DNA from: Azoarcus sp. DN11
GTDB taxonomy: Bacteria; Pseudomonadota; Gammaproteobacteria; Burkholderiales; Rhodocyclaceae
DNA length: 64,000 bases
Assembly (NCBI RefSeq): GCF_003628555.1
Contig: NZ_CP021731.1
Location: 62,001 to 126,000, forward strand
Direction: 5' to 3'
The position numbers and the translations under genes are program-made. Positions 1 to 11,518 of the stretch are shown here, one piece after another; the stretch's first letter is position 1, and every line of letters begins with the position of its first letter. A model generated the notes under the pieces. That model ran no database searches. It was not told the DNA's origin and was given only the letters and a program-made list of their open reading frames with translations.

Positions 1-220
1 CGAACTGCGGCGGGATCACCGGCAGGTGGGCGAAAGTCCATTTGCCGCGCTTGACTTCGTATTCGTCCGGCACGACCAGCTCGAGCAGGTGGCCGACGGC
101 CGAGGACAGCACGTAGTCGTCCGACTCGAAGTAGTCCTTTTCCTTCGTGAAGCCGCCGAGTGCGCGGGCGATGTCCTGCGCGACCGATGGTTTCTCCGCG
201 ATGATCAGTTGCTTGCTCAT
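1..220 (-). CDS. topB: DNA topoisomerase III, N-terminal part (cut by window edge)
   Basis: The first 73 residues of a type IA topoisomerase are visible; the rest lies beyond the left edge. The protein begins MSKQLIIAEKPSVAQDIARA, the opening beta-strand and conserved Glu-Lys-Pro-Ser of the Toprim domain, which holds the catalytic Glu and binds Mg2+. It continues with the AVGHLLEL segment typical of topoisomerase III rather than TopA. Type IA enzymes pass single strands through a transient break to decatenate and relax DNA in the cytoplasm. It lies downstream of smg in the same direction, with a 105-base gap, so it may be read from the LysM-dprA-smg unit or from its own promoter. The family is clear; TopB versus a TopA paralogue rests on the N-terminus only. 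Confidence 0.85.
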   Translation of the reverse strand, partial: MSKQLIIAEKPSVAQDIARALGGFTKEKDYFESDDYVLSSAVGHLLELVVPDEYEVKRGKWTFAHLPVIPPQF

Positions 221-238
221 GCCGCTTGGCCGCCTTGG

Positions 239-255
239 AAAGCCCTGGGGGCTTT
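239..255 (-). other. Small hairpin between smg and topB
   Basis: AAAGCCC (239-245) and GGGCTTT (249-255) form a perfect 7-bp stem with a 3-base loop. On the minus strand it lies downstream of smg and just before topB. No T-run follows, so it is at best a weak or processing hairpin. Confidence 0.3.
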
Positions 256-325
256 CATGTATGGGGTGATCGAGCGGCGCATGATAAGCAGCGCGCCGTC
301 AAGGGCGCAAGCGCAGCGGGCGCGC

Positions 326-793
326 CTAGTTCGGCAATTGCCCCGCTTCTTCGCCTTCTTCGCCGAGCAGTTCGTCGATGATCAGGCTGTCGAGCGGCAG
401 TTCGCGCTGCCACAGCACCATCAGCACGATCACCTTGAGCCGCGCGACGCTGACGCTCAATCCGCTCAGCGCGAGGGTGCGTTCGATGATGATCTCGCGC
501 GTCGCGGCGTCGAGCGCGCCGGCGCCTTCGAGGAAGGCGAGAAAACCGCGGCATTCGGCGTTCAGCCGCGCTTCCTCCTCGGCCGCATAGATGCGGAAGG
601 CGCCCGGGGCGGGCGTCGTCGCGAGCGGCGAGGCGTCGGAAATGCTGCGCAGGCCCGAGAGCCAGTCGAGGGCCTCGGTGATTTCATCCTCCTCGAAACC
701 GGCCGCCGAGAGCTTGCGGGCGAGCTGGTCGATTTCGGGGCAGGCGGTGGCGTGAACGTAGTTCTCGAAGAGATATACAAGGATGTCGAACAT
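326..793 (-). CDS. smg: Smg family protein (DUF494)
   Basis: This 155-residue acidic protein begins MFDILVYLFENYV, the hallmark of the Smg/DUF494 family, and matches the usual family length of about 155. It is probably cytoplasmic: there is no signal peptide or membrane segment. The family almost always sits next to dprA (smf), as here, where its start is 17 bases beyond the dprA stop. Its biochemical role is not established. The ATG at 793 was chosen because it gives the conserved N-terminus. The reading frame stays open far upstream inside dprA, but that extension is arginine-rich and not protein-like. Confidence 0.9.
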   Translation of the reverse strand: MFDILVYLFENYVHATACPEIDQLARKLSAAGFEEDEITEALDWLSGLRSISDASPLATTPAPGAFRIYAAEEEARLNAECRGFLAFLEGAGALDAATREIIIERTLALSGLSVSVARLKVIVLMVLWQRELPLDSLIIDELLGEEGEEAGQLPN

Positions 794-810
794 GGCGGCA
801 CACCGGCAGG

Positions 811-1971
811 TCAATGGCGCTGGAAGCGTCCGCCGGGAAGTCGGCTGACTCGCCCGTCGAGTTCCAGTGTCAGCAGAATGGCGTAGAGCGCATCGAGCGT
901 CAAGCCGCTGCGTGCCGCCAGGCTGTCGACGTCCAGCGGGTCGTGGCCCAGCGCGGCGAGCACGGCGGCGTGCTCGGGCGGAAGGTCCGTCTCGGGTTCG
1001 GGCGGGGCGAACAGCGCCTGCGACGCGGCGCCCGCCGCGCGGCTGCGTCCCCGCGCCGTGCCGCGCGCGGGCGGCGGTGCGGCGGGAGCGGCAGCCGGCC
1101 GGCCCCAGGCGAGTTCGTCGAGCACGTCGGCCGCGGTCTCGACCAGCTTGGCACCGTCGCGGATCAGGCGGTGGCAGCCGCGCGCGAGCGGCGAGTGGAT
1201 GGAGCCGGGGATCGCGAACACCTCGCGGCCGCAGTCGGTCGCGAGGCGCGCCGTGATCAGCGAGCCGCTGCCGACCGCCGCCTCGACGACCAGCACGCCG
1301 CGCGACAGGCCCGCGATGAGGCGGTTGCGGCGCGGGAAGTTGTGCGGCAGCGCGGGCGTGCCGAGCGGCAGTTCGCTGACGATGGCGCCCTGCCGCGCGA
1401 TCTCGCGGGCGAGCGGCTGATGGCGCGCAGGATAGACACGGTCGGCGCCCGTGCCGATGACCGCAATCGTCCTGCCGTTTTCGTGCGCGAGGGCGCCCTG
1501 GTGCGCGGCCGCGTCGATGCCGAGGGCGAGCCCGCTGACGATCGTGAGCCCGGCCGCGGCGAGGCTTTCGGCGAAGGCCTGGGCATTGGCGACGCCGCCC
1601 GGCGTCGCGGAGCGGGCGCCGACGATCGCGAGCGCGGGCGAAGACAGCAGCGCCGGATCGCCTTTCACGTACAGGAGGACCGGCGGATCGGGGATCTCGA
1701 GCAGGCCGCGCGGGTAGGCGGCGTCGGCGAGCGTGAGGACGTGGTTGCCGGGTTCGGCCGCCCACGCGAGGGCCGCGTCGAGGCGCGCCTGCTCGGGGGC
1801 GGCGAGCAGCAGGTCGGCTGTTTCCGCGCCGACGACCGCCGTGATCGCGCTGCGCCCGGCGGCGAAGATCCGCCCGGGCAGCCCGAAGGCCGCGAGCAGG
1901 CTGCGCTGCCGTTCGGGGCCGATGCCGGGGAGGAGGGTCAGCCGCAGCCAGGCGGCGAGATCGTCCTCCAC
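811..1971 (-). CDS. dprA: DNA-processing protein DprA
   Basis: A 386-residue DprA/Smf protein. It loads RecA on incoming single-stranded DNA and protects that DNA during natural transformation. An N-terminal SAM-like helical region carries LPGIGPERQRSLLAAFG. The Rossmann-type core follows, with LAIVGARSATPGGVANA, IVSGLALGIDAAAHQGAL and FPRRNRLIAGLSRGVLVVEA, all family hallmarks. An alanine/proline linker leads to a C-terminal winged-helix-like domain that ends in LDGRVSRLPGGRFQRH. Translation starts with GTG at 1971, 11 bases after the LysM gene, so co-transcription is likely. Length is normal and no defect is seen. Its presence suggests competence potential but does not prove it. Confidence 0.95.
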   Translation of the reverse strand: MEDDLAAWLRLTLLPGIGPERQRSLLAAFGLPGRIFAAGRSAITAVVGAETADLLLAAPEQARLDAALAWAAEPGNHVLTLADAAYPRGLLEIPDPPVLLYVKGDPALLSSPALAIVGARSATPGGVANAQAFAESLAAAGLTIVSGLALGIDAAAHQGALAHENGRTIAVIGTGADRVYPARHQPLAREIARQGAIVSELPLGTPALPHNFPRRNRLIAGLSRGVLVVEAAVGSGSLITARLATDCGREVFAIPGSIHSPLARGCHRLIRDGAKLVETAADVLDELAWGRPAAAPAAPPPARGTARGRSRAAGAASQALFAPPEPETDLPPEHAAVLAALGHDPLDVDSLAARSGLTLDALYAILLTLELDGRVSRLPGGRFQRH

Positions 1972-1982
1972 GCGAGCGCCCG

Positions 1983-3008
1983 TCAGGGCTTGCGCACGCT
2001 GTCGCCGACCGCGACCTGGCCGTCGGTTTCCATCACCAGCGCGTAGGACACGCGGTTGAAGACACGGAACACGAAGGCGAGGCCATAGCGCTTTTCCGGC
2101 AGCACGAAGGATTCCTTGTTGCCGTCGTCATCCTTGTAGACAACCGAACCGCGGTTGCGGTGCAGCGCCAGCACGGTGCCGCGATCGACGCCTTCGCGGG
2201 TGCCGACGTTGAGCGTGACGACGTGGTTGCGCCCCGTTTCGGAGACGCCGCGGTAGATGCCGATCAGGCGCCCGGCGACGTCGGCCACCGGCGCGTGCGG
2301 CACGAACGAGAAGACTTCGGGCTTGTCGCTGGCGACGAGGCGGTCGCCGGTGCCGATCTCTTCGACCGCGCTGAGAATCTCGAGCGTGGCGGGCGTGCCG
2401 TTCGCGGTGACGCGCGCGGCGCCGAGATAGGCGGCCTCGTAGCCGAGCACTTCCCCGGTCACCGGATCGACCAGCGGTTTGGCCGGACGCAGGACCTGCC
2501 ACACCTTCTGGTCTTCCCGGATGTTCTTGGCGAAGATCGTGTCGCCCGGTCCCATGAAGACCCGGCTGGTCTCGGTCGCGACCACGGTGCCGGCGTCGGC
2601 CAGCCGCGCTTCGTCGATGACCAGCGGCTTCGTCAGGAAGGGCTCGATGTCCTGCGTGGGGATGCTGGAGATGGCATCCTTGAGGTCTTCCTGATAGACC
2701 TGCGGCTCCAGCTTCTGGTCGCCGACGCGGCGGCCGATCGAGAGATAGGGACCGCTGCGGTCGAGCACGATGACCTGGCCGGGGTAGATCAGGTGCGGGT
2801 TGCGGATCTGTTCGCGGTTGAGGCGCCAGACTTCGGGCCAGCGCCAGGGTTCCTTGAGGAATTTCCCGGAAATGCCCCACAGCGTGTCGCCGCGCACGAC
2901 GGTATGGCTGTCGGGCGCGTCGTCGGCGAGGGCGGCCGGGGCTGCGAGGGCGGGCGTGCCGAGAAGGGTCGCAACGCTGAAGAGGAGAGGGAATATAATG
3001 CGGGTCAT
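1983..3008 (-). CDS. LysM-domain exported protein
   Basis: A 341-residue protein with a signal peptide (MTRIIFPLLFSVATLLGTPA, then an Ala-rich cleavage region). One LysM motif follows at about residues 35-85 (HTVVRGDTLWGISGKFL ... NPHLIYPGQVIVL), which binds peptidoglycan glycan strands. The remaining 250 residues are a conserved beta-rich region without a recognised catalytic motif. Homologues regularly precede dprA in betaproteobacteria, so it is a conserved envelope protein of unknown detailed role. The ATG at 3008 gives the signal peptide; the frame is open upstream but not protein-like. It is divergent from def across 161 bases that must hold promoters for both directions. The best visible candidate for def is TTGAAA at 3130-3135 with a poor -10. 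Confidence 0.85.
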   Translation of the reverse strand: MTRIIFPLLFSVATLLGTPALAAPAALADDAPDSHTVVRGDTLWGISGKFLKEPWRWPEVWRLNREQIRNPHLIYPGQVIVLDRSGPYLSIGRRVGDQKLEPQVYQEDLKDAISSIPTQDIEPFLTKPLVIDEARLADAGTVVATETSRVFMGPGDTIFAKNIREDQKVWQVLRPAKPLVDPVTGEVLGYEAAYLGAARVTANGTPATLEILSAVEEIGTGDRLVASDKPEVFSFVPHAPVADVAGRLIGIYRGVSETGRNHVVTLNVGTREGVDRGTVLALHRNRGSVVYKDDDGNKESFVLPEKRYGLAFVFRVFNRVSYALVMETDGQVAVGDSVRKP

Positions 3009-3169
3009 CGCTCGCTTCCGATTGGGACGGGCCGGATTTCTCGCTGTCGGAACGCCTCCCGATGGCCGAGGATCCAATCCGCAGAGTCGATTCGAATGCC
3101 GGGACGACCCCGACAGCATGCCAAAGCACTTGAAATTCTGCACGTAATGACTTAACCCGGCAAGCATTT

Positions 3170-3673
3170 ATGGCGCTATTACCGATCCTCCGTTATCCCG
3201 ACCCCCGCCTGCACAAACGCGCCGCTGCGGTCGCGCAGGTGGACGAGTCGATCCGCCAGCTCGTCAAGGACATGGCCGAGACGATGTACGAGGCGCCCGG
3301 CATCGGGCTCGCCGCGACGCAGGTCGACGTACACCAGCGCGTGGTCGTGATCGACGTCAGCGAGGACCGCTCCGACCTGCGCGTCTTCATCAACGCCGAG
3401 ATCCTCGAGAAGTCCGGCGAGCACGTCGGCGAGGAAGGCTGCCTGTCGGTGCCCGGCATCTACGAGAGCGTGCGCCGCGCCGAGCGCGTGCGCGTGAAGG
3501 CACTCGATGCCGACGGCCAGGCTTTCGAGCTGGAGGCCGACGGCCTGCTGGCGGTATGCATCCAGCACGAGCTCGATCACCTCGAAGGCAAGGTCTTCGT
3601 CGAGTACCTGTCGCCGCTCAAGCTCAACCGCATCAAGACGCGGCTGGCGAAGAAAGCGCGGATCACCGCGTGA
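3170..3673 (+). CDS. def: Peptide deformylase
   Basis: A 167-residue metalloenzyme that removes the formyl group from the initiator methionine of nascent proteins at the ribosome. All three family motifs are present: GIGLAATQ (motif 1), EEGCLSVP (motif 2, whose Cys is a metal ligand) and [11 protein letters not shown] (motif 3, two His ligands and the catalytic Glu). Length is typical. The stop overlaps the GTG start of fmt, so the enzyme that adds the formyl group and the one that removes it are translationally coupled. It begins a plus-strand run that continues through fmt and htpX. Confidence 0.97.
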   Translation: MALLPILRYPDPRLHKRAAAVAQVDESIRQLVKDMAETMYEAPGIGLAATQVDVHQRVVVIDVSEDRSDLRVFINAEILEKSGEHVGEEGCLSVPGIYESVRRAERVRVKALDADGQAFELEADGLLAVCIQHELDHLEGKVFVEYLSPLKLNRIKTRLAKKARITA

Positions 3674-4623
3674 GCGCCGCACCCTTGCGCGTCGCCTTCG
3701 CGGGCACGCCGGAGTTCGCCGCCGCGGCGCTGGAAGCGATCCTCGCCGCGGGTTTCGAGGTGCCGCTGGTGCTGACGCAGCCCGACCGCCCCGCCGGGCG
3801 CGGCATGAAACTCACCGCGAGTGCGGTGAAGCAGGTGGCGCTGGCGCACGGCATCGCCGTCGACCAGCCCGAGAAGCTGCGCACCGAGGAACAGCGCGCG
3901 GCGCTCGCCGCGTGTGCGCCGGACATCCTCGTCGTCGCGGCCTACGGCCTGCTGCTGCCGCCAGCGGTGCTCGGGCTGCCGCGCCTCCTGGGCTGCATCA
4001 ACATCCACGCGTCGCTGCTGCCGCGCTGGCGCGGCGCCGCGCCGATCCATCGCGCGATCGAGGCGGGCGATGCGGAGACCGGCATCACGATCATGCAGAT
4101 GGACGCGGGCCTCGACACCGGCGCGATGCTGATGAAGCGTGCGCTGGCGATCGCGCCCGAGGACACGACCGCGACGCTGCATGACCGCCTTGCCGCGCTG
4201 GGCGCGGAGATGGTTGTCGCGGCGCTGCATGCGCTGCCGCAGGGTGAGCTGACGCCCGAGCCGCAGCCGGAGGCCGGTGTGACCTATGCGGCGAAGATCG
4301 GCAAGGCCGAGGCCGCGATCGACTGGCGCCGGCCGGCGCTGGAGATCGCGCGGGCGGTGCGCGCCTTCAATCCTTTCCCGGGCGCGGTCGGGACACTGCG
4401 CGACGTGCCGGTGAAGGTGTGGCGCGCGGAGCCTGGCGCGGGAACGGGCGCGCCGGGCACGGTGCTGTCGGCGGACGCGTCGGGCGTCGTCGTCGCGTGC
4501 GGCGCGGGCGCGCTGCGCCTCGTCGAGCTGCAGAAACCCGGCAGCCGGCGCATGCCGGCCGGGGAATTTCTGCGCGGCTTCCCGGTCAGTGCAGGCGAAC
4601 GCTTCGACGCCGTCGCGGCCTGA
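3670..4623 (+). CDS. fmt: Methionyl-tRNA formyltransferase
   Basis: A 317-residue enzyme that transfers a formyl group from 10-formyl-tetrahydrofolate to Met-tRNA(fMet) for initiation. The N-terminal Rossmann domain opens with [19 protein letters not shown]. The loop [20 protein letters not shown] carries the Asn-x-His-x-Ser-Leu-Leu-Pro motif that holds the catalytic Asn and His, and the substrate-binding DTG of [10 protein letters not shown] follows. The C-terminal OB-fold ends around [15 protein letters not shown]. Start is the GTG at 3670, in a GTGA overlap with the def stop; an ATG further upstream would run inside def. Confidence 0.96.
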   Translation: MSAAPLRVAFAGTPEFAAAALEAILAAGFEVPLVLTQPDRPAGRGMKLTASAVKQVALAHGIAVDQPEKLRTEEQRAALAACAPDILVVAAYGLLLPPAVLGLPRLLGCINIHASLLPRWRGAAPIHRAIEAGDAETGITIMQMDAGLDTGAMLMKRALAIAPEDTTATLHDRLAALGAEMVVAALHALPQGELTPEPQPEAGVTYAAKIGKAEAAIDWRRPALEIARAVRAFNPFPGAVGTLRDVPVKVWRAEPGAGTGAPGTVLSADASGVVVACGAGALRLVELQKPGSRRMPAGEFLRGFPVSAGERFDAVAA

Positions 4624-4652
4624 GCCATTTCGACTCCCGGCGCGGCCTGCCG

Positions 4653-4680
4653 GTTGATTCAGGCGCGTTCGGCCCCATCT
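4653..4680 (+). promoter_or_regulatory. Sigma-32 (heat-shock) type promoter for htpX
   Basis: GTTGATT at 4653-4659 resembles the sigma-32 -35 element. After 13 bases, CCCCATCT at 4673-4680 matches the sigma-32 -10 consensus CCCCATNT exactly. It lies 41 bases before the htpX ATG. htpX is a known sigma-32 gene in E. coli, so the location fits. The match is direct; use by RpoH is inferred. Confidence 0.65.
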
Positions 4681-4721
4681 GGGGTGCTACAAGCCCATTC
4701 ACTGAGGAAGGAATCACGCAC

Positions 4722-5570
4722 ATGTTCGGCAACTGGCTCAAGACCTCGATCCTGATGGCAGGCATCGTCGCCCTGTTCGGTGCCGTGGGGGGCATGCTCG
4801 GCGGCAGGCAGGGCATGCTGCTGGCGCTGGCGTTCGGCGGCGCGATGAACGTGTGGGCCTACTGGTTCTCCGACAAGATGGTGCTGCGCATGTACAACGC
4901 GCGCGAAGTCGATGCGACCAGCTCGCCCTACCTGTACAACATGGTGCAGGGCCTCGCGCAGCGCGGCGGCCTGCCGATGCCCAGAGTGTATATCATCGAC
5001 GAGGAGCAGCCCAACGCGTTCGCGACCGGGCGCAACCCGGAGCACGCGGCAGTCGCGGCGACCAGCGGCATCATCCGCATGCTGTCCGAGCGCGAGCTGC
5101 GCGGCGTGATGGCGCACGAGCTGGCGCACGTGCAGCACCGCGACATCCTGATCTCGACGATCTCGGCGACGGTGGCGGGCGCGATCTCGATGCTGGCGCA
5201 GTTCGGCATGTTCTTCGGCGGCAGCCGCGACGACGAGCGGCCGAACCCGGTGCTGGCGATCCTCGTGATGATCCTCGCGCCGCTGGCGGCGATGATCATC
5301 CAGATGGCGATCTCGCGCACGCGCGAATTCGGCGCGGACCGCGGCGGCGCGGAGATCTCGGGCGACCCCGAGGCGCTCGCGAGCGCGCTCACGAAGATCG
5401 ACGCCTACGCGCGCGGCATCCCGATGCACACCGCCGAGGCGCATCCGGAGACGGCGCAGATGATGATCATGAACCCGCTGTCGGGCGAAGGCCTGCGCGG
5501 GCTGTTCTCGACCCACCCGTCGACGCAGGAGCGTGTCGCCCGCCTGCGCGAGATGATGGTCGCCCGCTAA
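4722..5570 (+). CDS. htpX: Protease HtpX (M48 membrane zinc metalloprotease)
   Basis: A 282-residue inner-membrane protease involved in quality control of membrane proteins, overlapping FtsH in function. Two N-terminal hydrophobic segments (about residues 7-25 and 30-48) are followed by the zinc site HELAH at about residues 132-136. Two more membrane segments follow (about 145-165 and 178-200), then the third-ligand region [17 protein letters not shown], where the Glu of EFGAD is the usual ligand. The ATG at 4722 follows a GAGGAAGGA-type ribosome site. Sequence just upstream carries a heat-shock-like promoter, so induction by membrane or heat stress is likely. Length and motifs are normal. 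Confidence 0.95.
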   Translation: MFGNWLKTSILMAGIVALFGAVGGMLGGRQGMLLALAFGGAMNVWAYWFSDKMVLRMYNAREVDATSSPYLYNMVQGLAQRGGLPMPRVYIIDEEQPNAFATGRNPEHAAVAATSGIIRMLSERELRGVMAHELAHVQHRDILISTISATVAGAISMLAQFGMFFGGSRDDERPNPVLAILVMILAPLAAMIIQMAISRTREFGADRGGAEISGDPEALASALTKIDAYARGIPMHTAEAHPETAQMMIMNPLSGEGLRGLFSTHPSTQERVARLREMMVAR

Positions 5571-5580
5571 GGCGCGCCCT

Positions 5581-7683
<2,103 letters not shown>

Positions 7684-7779
7684 ACCCTTATTCGGCGCCC
7701 CGTGCGCAGGGAGTCGGTTATCATCGGAAGTCAGGCCACGCAGAAGGGGCGCGCGCCACCGGATATGAAAAGGACATTC

Positions 7780-9165
<1,386 letters not shown>

Positions 9166-9181
9166 GCGCGCACCGACGCCC

Positions 9182-9709
9182 GTGAGACAGGACAGACCAT
9201 TGAAAGTGATCGGATTCGCCGGCTGGTCCGGCAGCGGCAAGACTTCGCTGATCGAGAAGGTCGTCGCGGTGCTCGCCGGGCGCGGGCTCGAGGTGTCGCT
9301 GATCAAGCACGCGCACCACACGTTCGACATCGACCACGAGGGCAAGGACTCGTGGCGCCACCGCGAGGCGGGCTGCCGCGAGGTGCTGATCAGCTCGGAG
9401 CGGCGCTGGTCGCTGATACACGAGCTGCGCGGCGACGCCGAGATGTCCCTGGAAGCGCTGCTGCTGCAGCTTTCACCCTGCGACCTGGTGCTGGTGGAGG
9501 GCTTCAAGCACGCGGCGATCCCCAAGATCGAGGTGCGCCGCACCGTGGTGCGCGAGGCGCCGTTCTACCTGAAGGACCCGCACGTCGTCGCCGTCGCGAC
9601 CGACGTCAAACTCGATACCGCGCTGCCGCAGCTGGACATCAACGATGCGCAGGCGGTCGCGGATTTCGTCGTCGATTACGCGTTCAGGATGGCGGCGGTA
9701 CAGCCATAG
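9182..9709 (+). CDS. mobB: Molybdopterin-guanine dinucleotide biosynthesis protein MobB
   Basis: A 175-residue P-loop GTPase that helps MobA make bis-molybdopterin guanine dinucleotide, the cofactor form used by formate dehydrogenases. Seen here: Walker A GWSGSGKTSL near the N-terminus, IKHAHHTFDIDHEGKDSWRH (the conserved MobB segment) and LVLVEGFKH. It begins at GTG 9182; a TTG at 9200 is an alternative start closer to the conserved region. It follows the NtrC-type gene by 16 bases. mobA and fdhD lie 2-3 kb further on, so cofactor supply genes bracket the toxin-antitoxin insert. Confidence 0.93.
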   Translation: MRQDRPLKVIGFAGWSGSGKTSLIEKVVAVLAGRGLEVSLIKHAHHTFDIDHEGKDSWRHREAGCREVLISSERRWSLIHELRGDAEMSLEALLLQLSPCDLVLVEGFKHAAIPKIEVRRTVVREAPFYLKDPHVVAVATDVKLDTALPQLDINDAQAVADFVVDYAFRMAAVQP

Positions 9710-9734
9710 AACGCTCGGAGCGGAGTGACGACGG

Positions 9735-9753
9735 GGGCGCCTGCCGGGCGCCC
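9735..9753 (+). other. Hairpin after mobB
   Basis: GGGCGC (9735-9740) pairs with GCGCCC (9748-9753), extended by a C-G pair inside. It sits 25 bases after the mobB stop. No T-run follows, so it is a possible mRNA 3' end stabiliser rather than a clear terminator. Confidence 0.35.
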
Positions 9754-9783
9754 TCGGTGCTTGTGGGCCTGGAGATCAATGCA

Positions 9784-9813
9784 GCCGGCGTTTCCCGTCG
9801 TAGCGACGCCGGC
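9784..9813 (+). terminator. Possible terminator hairpin between mobB and the brnTA insert
   Basis: GCCGGCGT (9784-9791) and ACGCCGGC (9806-9813) form a perfect 8-bp stem with a 14-base loop. A T-rich but interrupted stretch (CTGTTGATTTCATTG) follows. GC content drops sharply just beyond it, so it may mark the edge of the chromosomal mob region. Confidence 0.4.
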
Positions 9814-9823
9814 CTGTTGATTT

Positions 9824-9858
9824 CATTGTCATTTTAACGCTGAAATATAATGACAATG
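9824..9858 (+). promoter_or_regulatory. Inverted repeat overlapping a perfect -10 box: likely brnTA promoter/operator
   Basis: CATTGTCAT (9824-9832) and ATGACAATG (9850-9858) are perfect 9-bp inverted arms separated by 17 bases. TATAAT at 9846-9851 lies against the right arm; the -35 is unclear (TTGTCA at 9826-9831 is too close at 14 bases). An operator over a -10 box is what an autoregulated antitoxin would need. Transcription from here would give a leader of about 95 bases before brnT. The repeat is seen; its use by BrnA is inferred. Confidence 0.5.
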
Positions 9859-9921
9859 GAGTTATCATCATGGCTGGACCAACCCAGCGCGCGAGCAAAT
9901 TTTGCGTAGTAACGAAAATTC

Positions 9922-9950
9922 TTGACCCGGGCAATTATCGTTACCACAAT
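9922..9950 (+). promoter_or_regulatory. Second possible promoter directly before brnT
   Basis: TTGACC (9922-9927), a 17-base spacer and CACAAT (9945-9950) make a reasonable sigma-70 promoter. The brnT ATG at 9955 would fall at or next to the transcription start, giving a leaderless or almost leaderless message. No ribosome site is visible before that ATG, which fits. Confidence 0.4.
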
Positions 9951-9954
9951 AAAT

Positions 9955-10296
9955 ATGAGCACGCGCATCGTCTGGGACGAGGTCAAGCAGGAAGGCAACC
10001 TGGACAAGCACGGCCTCGATTTCCTCGATGCGGTTCTGGTGCTGGAGAGCCCCTATCGCCTGGACGTGGAGAGTGTGCGCAGCGGAGAGTGCAGGACTCA
10101 GTCGTTCGCCTATGTATTCGATGTCCTGGCAGTCCTGACGGTGGTGCCTGTCGAGCGTGGCAATGCCTTGCGGATCGTCAGTTTCCGCCCGGCGAGTGAA
10201 GAGGAAAGGAGCGCCTATCATGACTGGCTCGAAAACGACTTCGACGACGATTGCCCGGATGCGGGCCGGGCGCGCGCGGGGCGAGAGCAAGACTGA
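9955..10296 (+). CDS. brnT: BrnT family toxin (type II toxin-antitoxin, ribonuclease)
   Basis: A 113-residue protein with the BrnT pattern. An N-terminal WDEVKQEGNLDKHGLDFLDA corresponds to the family W-D-x-x-K...N...K-H-G...F..A motif. A central strand region follows, then ALRIVSFRPASEEERSAYHDW at the end, matching the family R-I-(I/V)-S-x-R-x-A...E...Y. BrnT toxins are small RNases related in fold to RelE that stop translation. The last 77 bases overlap the start of brnA in another frame, as is common for these pairs. The ATG at 9955 gives the usual N-terminus. GC content around its start is lower than in flanking genes, suggesting acquisition by transfer. Confidence 0.82.
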   Translation: MSTRIVWDEVKQEGNLDKHGLDFLDAVLVLESPYRLDVESVRSGECRTQSFAYVFDVLAVLTVVPVERGNALRIVSFRPASEEERSAYHDWLENDFDDDCPDAGRARAGREQD

Positions 10297-10558
10297 TGCG
10301 GCGAAGCTTCGCGCCGCCGCGCCCTACGCGTGGGACGGTGAGAACGAGGACGAAAGGCCGTTGACGCGCGAAGAGATGCAGGCGGGCATCGCGGCCTATC
10401 GCAGACGGCGCGGTCGGCCGGCGGGCAGCGACAAGGAGTCGACGACCATCCGTCTCGACCGCGACATCCTCGCGGTCTTCCGCGCCAGCGGGCCGGGCTG
10501 GCAGACACGCATGAACGCGGCGCTGCGCGACTGGCTTAGAACGCACACGCCGACGTGA
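10220..10558 (+). CDS. brnA: BrnA family antitoxin
   Basis: A 112-residue antitoxin. The N-terminal half is basic and probably flexible (the toxin-wrapping part). The C-terminal 50 residues form a ribbon-helix-helix-like DNA-binding region, including STTIRLDRDILAVFRASGPG and WQTRMNAALRDWL, the BrnA signature. BrnA neutralises BrnT and represses the pair's promoter. Start is the ATG at 10220 with AGGAAAGGAG upstream, inside brnT. The inverted repeat at 9824-9858 is the obvious operator candidate. Confidence 0.8.
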   Translation: MTGSKTTSTTIARMRAGRARGESKTDAAKLRAAAPYAWDGENEDERPLTREEMQAGIAAYRRRRGRPAGSDKESTTIRLDRDILAVFRASGPGWQTRMNAALRDWLRTHTPT

Positions 10559-10594
10559 CCGGTCGATGCCCGTCGCTTTCGGGCGGAGCTGCGC

Positions 10595-11518
10595 TCAATC
10601 CAGTGGTGATACCTGTCCCAGCGTCGTGAGCTCGTAGCCGCCGAGCTGCCGCGCGAGCTCGCCGAGCTCCGCGCTGCCCAGCCGCGCGAGCAGGCGCTGG
10701 AAGAGGTGGCGGAAGTAGATTTCCTTCGGCAGCGCGAGGTCCAGCGCTTCCCAGCCGAGCGGCAGGAAGTCGAGGCCGAATTCGGCGGCGGTCGCGCGCG
10801 TGCCGGGCGTGCAGTCGGCGCCGTCGTGCAGGAGCAGGGCCGCGGCCTCGCGTTCGCCGGCGGCGGTTGCGACGGCGCTGCAGTCGTCGGCATGCAGTCC
10901 GCGCGCGCGCAGCGCCGAGGCGAGGAAGTGGCCGGCGCCCGATCCCGCGCCGCGCATCGCCCAGCGCACGTCGAAGGCGACCAGGGTTTCGAGCTGGTCG
11001 ATGCCGAGCCCGGGGCGCAGCAGCACGCCTTGCTCGCGCAGGCCGAGGCGCACCAGCGTCCAGCGGGCGTGGCCGGGATGGGCGCGCAGCAGCGTCGCAT
11101 GCTGGGCGAGGCTGTGTTCGGCGCCGCCCCAATGCACGGCGCTGAGATCGACGCGGCGGCGGGCGAGCTGTTCGAGGCCGGTCAGGGTCGCGGTCGGGCT
11201 GTAGGCGACGAAGGCCTCGGCGCCCAGTTCGGTGGCGAGCAGCCGCACGGCCGCGGCGAGCAATGGGTCATCGCCGCCGGCGATCAGCAGGCGGTCGGTG
11301 AGTACGCCGCCGTGCGCCTGTTCGAGCAGCCATTCGTCGAGCAGCCGGCGCGGGAAGAGCCACTTGCCGCCGACGCGCGCGGCCGGGACTTCGCCGCTGT
11401 TGGCGAGTTCGTACAGCTTCTTCTCGTTGAGGTGCAGGTAGGCCGCTGCCTGCTTCGCGGTGAGGCAGGGGCTCTCCGGCGCAAGGGGGGCGACGACCGG
11501 CGGCTCGGGGGCGCTCAT
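10595..11518 (-). CDS. Helix-turn-helix regulator with periplasmic-binding-protein-like sensor domain
   Basis: A 307-residue protein. Residues about 15-70 form an excisionase/MerR-like helix-turn-helix (LTAKQAAAYLHLNEKKLYEL ... GGKWLFPRRLLDEWL). The rest is a substrate-binding-protein-like domain (LIAGGDDPLLAAAVRLLATE) of the type seen in one-component regulators that sense oxyanions or small molecules. There is no signal peptide, so the sensor domain is cytoplasmic. It is translationally coupled to mobA by an ATGA overlap and lies in the fdhD-mobA unit. A role in sensing molybdate or tungstate, or in controlling the formate dehydrogenase island, is a reasonable guess from context only. Confidence 0.75.
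   Translation of the reverse strand: MSAPEPPVVAPLAPESPCLTAKQAAAYLHLNEKKLYELANSGEVPAARVGGKWLFPRRLLDEWLLEQAHGGVLTDRLLIAGGDDPLLAAAVRLLATELGAEAFVAYSPTATLTGLEQLARRRVDLSAVHWGGAEHSLAQHATLLRAHPGHARWTLVRLGLREQGVLLRPGLGIDQLETLVAFDVRWAMRGAGSGAGHFLASALRARGLHADDCSAVATAAGEREAAALLLHDGADCTPGTRATAAEFGLDFLPLGWEALDLALPKEIYFRHLFQRLLARLGSAELGELARQLGGYELTTLGQVSPLD

Noticed and set aside
9870..10199. Possible small gene starting MAGPTQRASKF with GGAG upstream
   Set aside because: It overlaps brnT in another frame and loses protein-like character after about 30 codons. It may only be the untranslated leader of brnTA.
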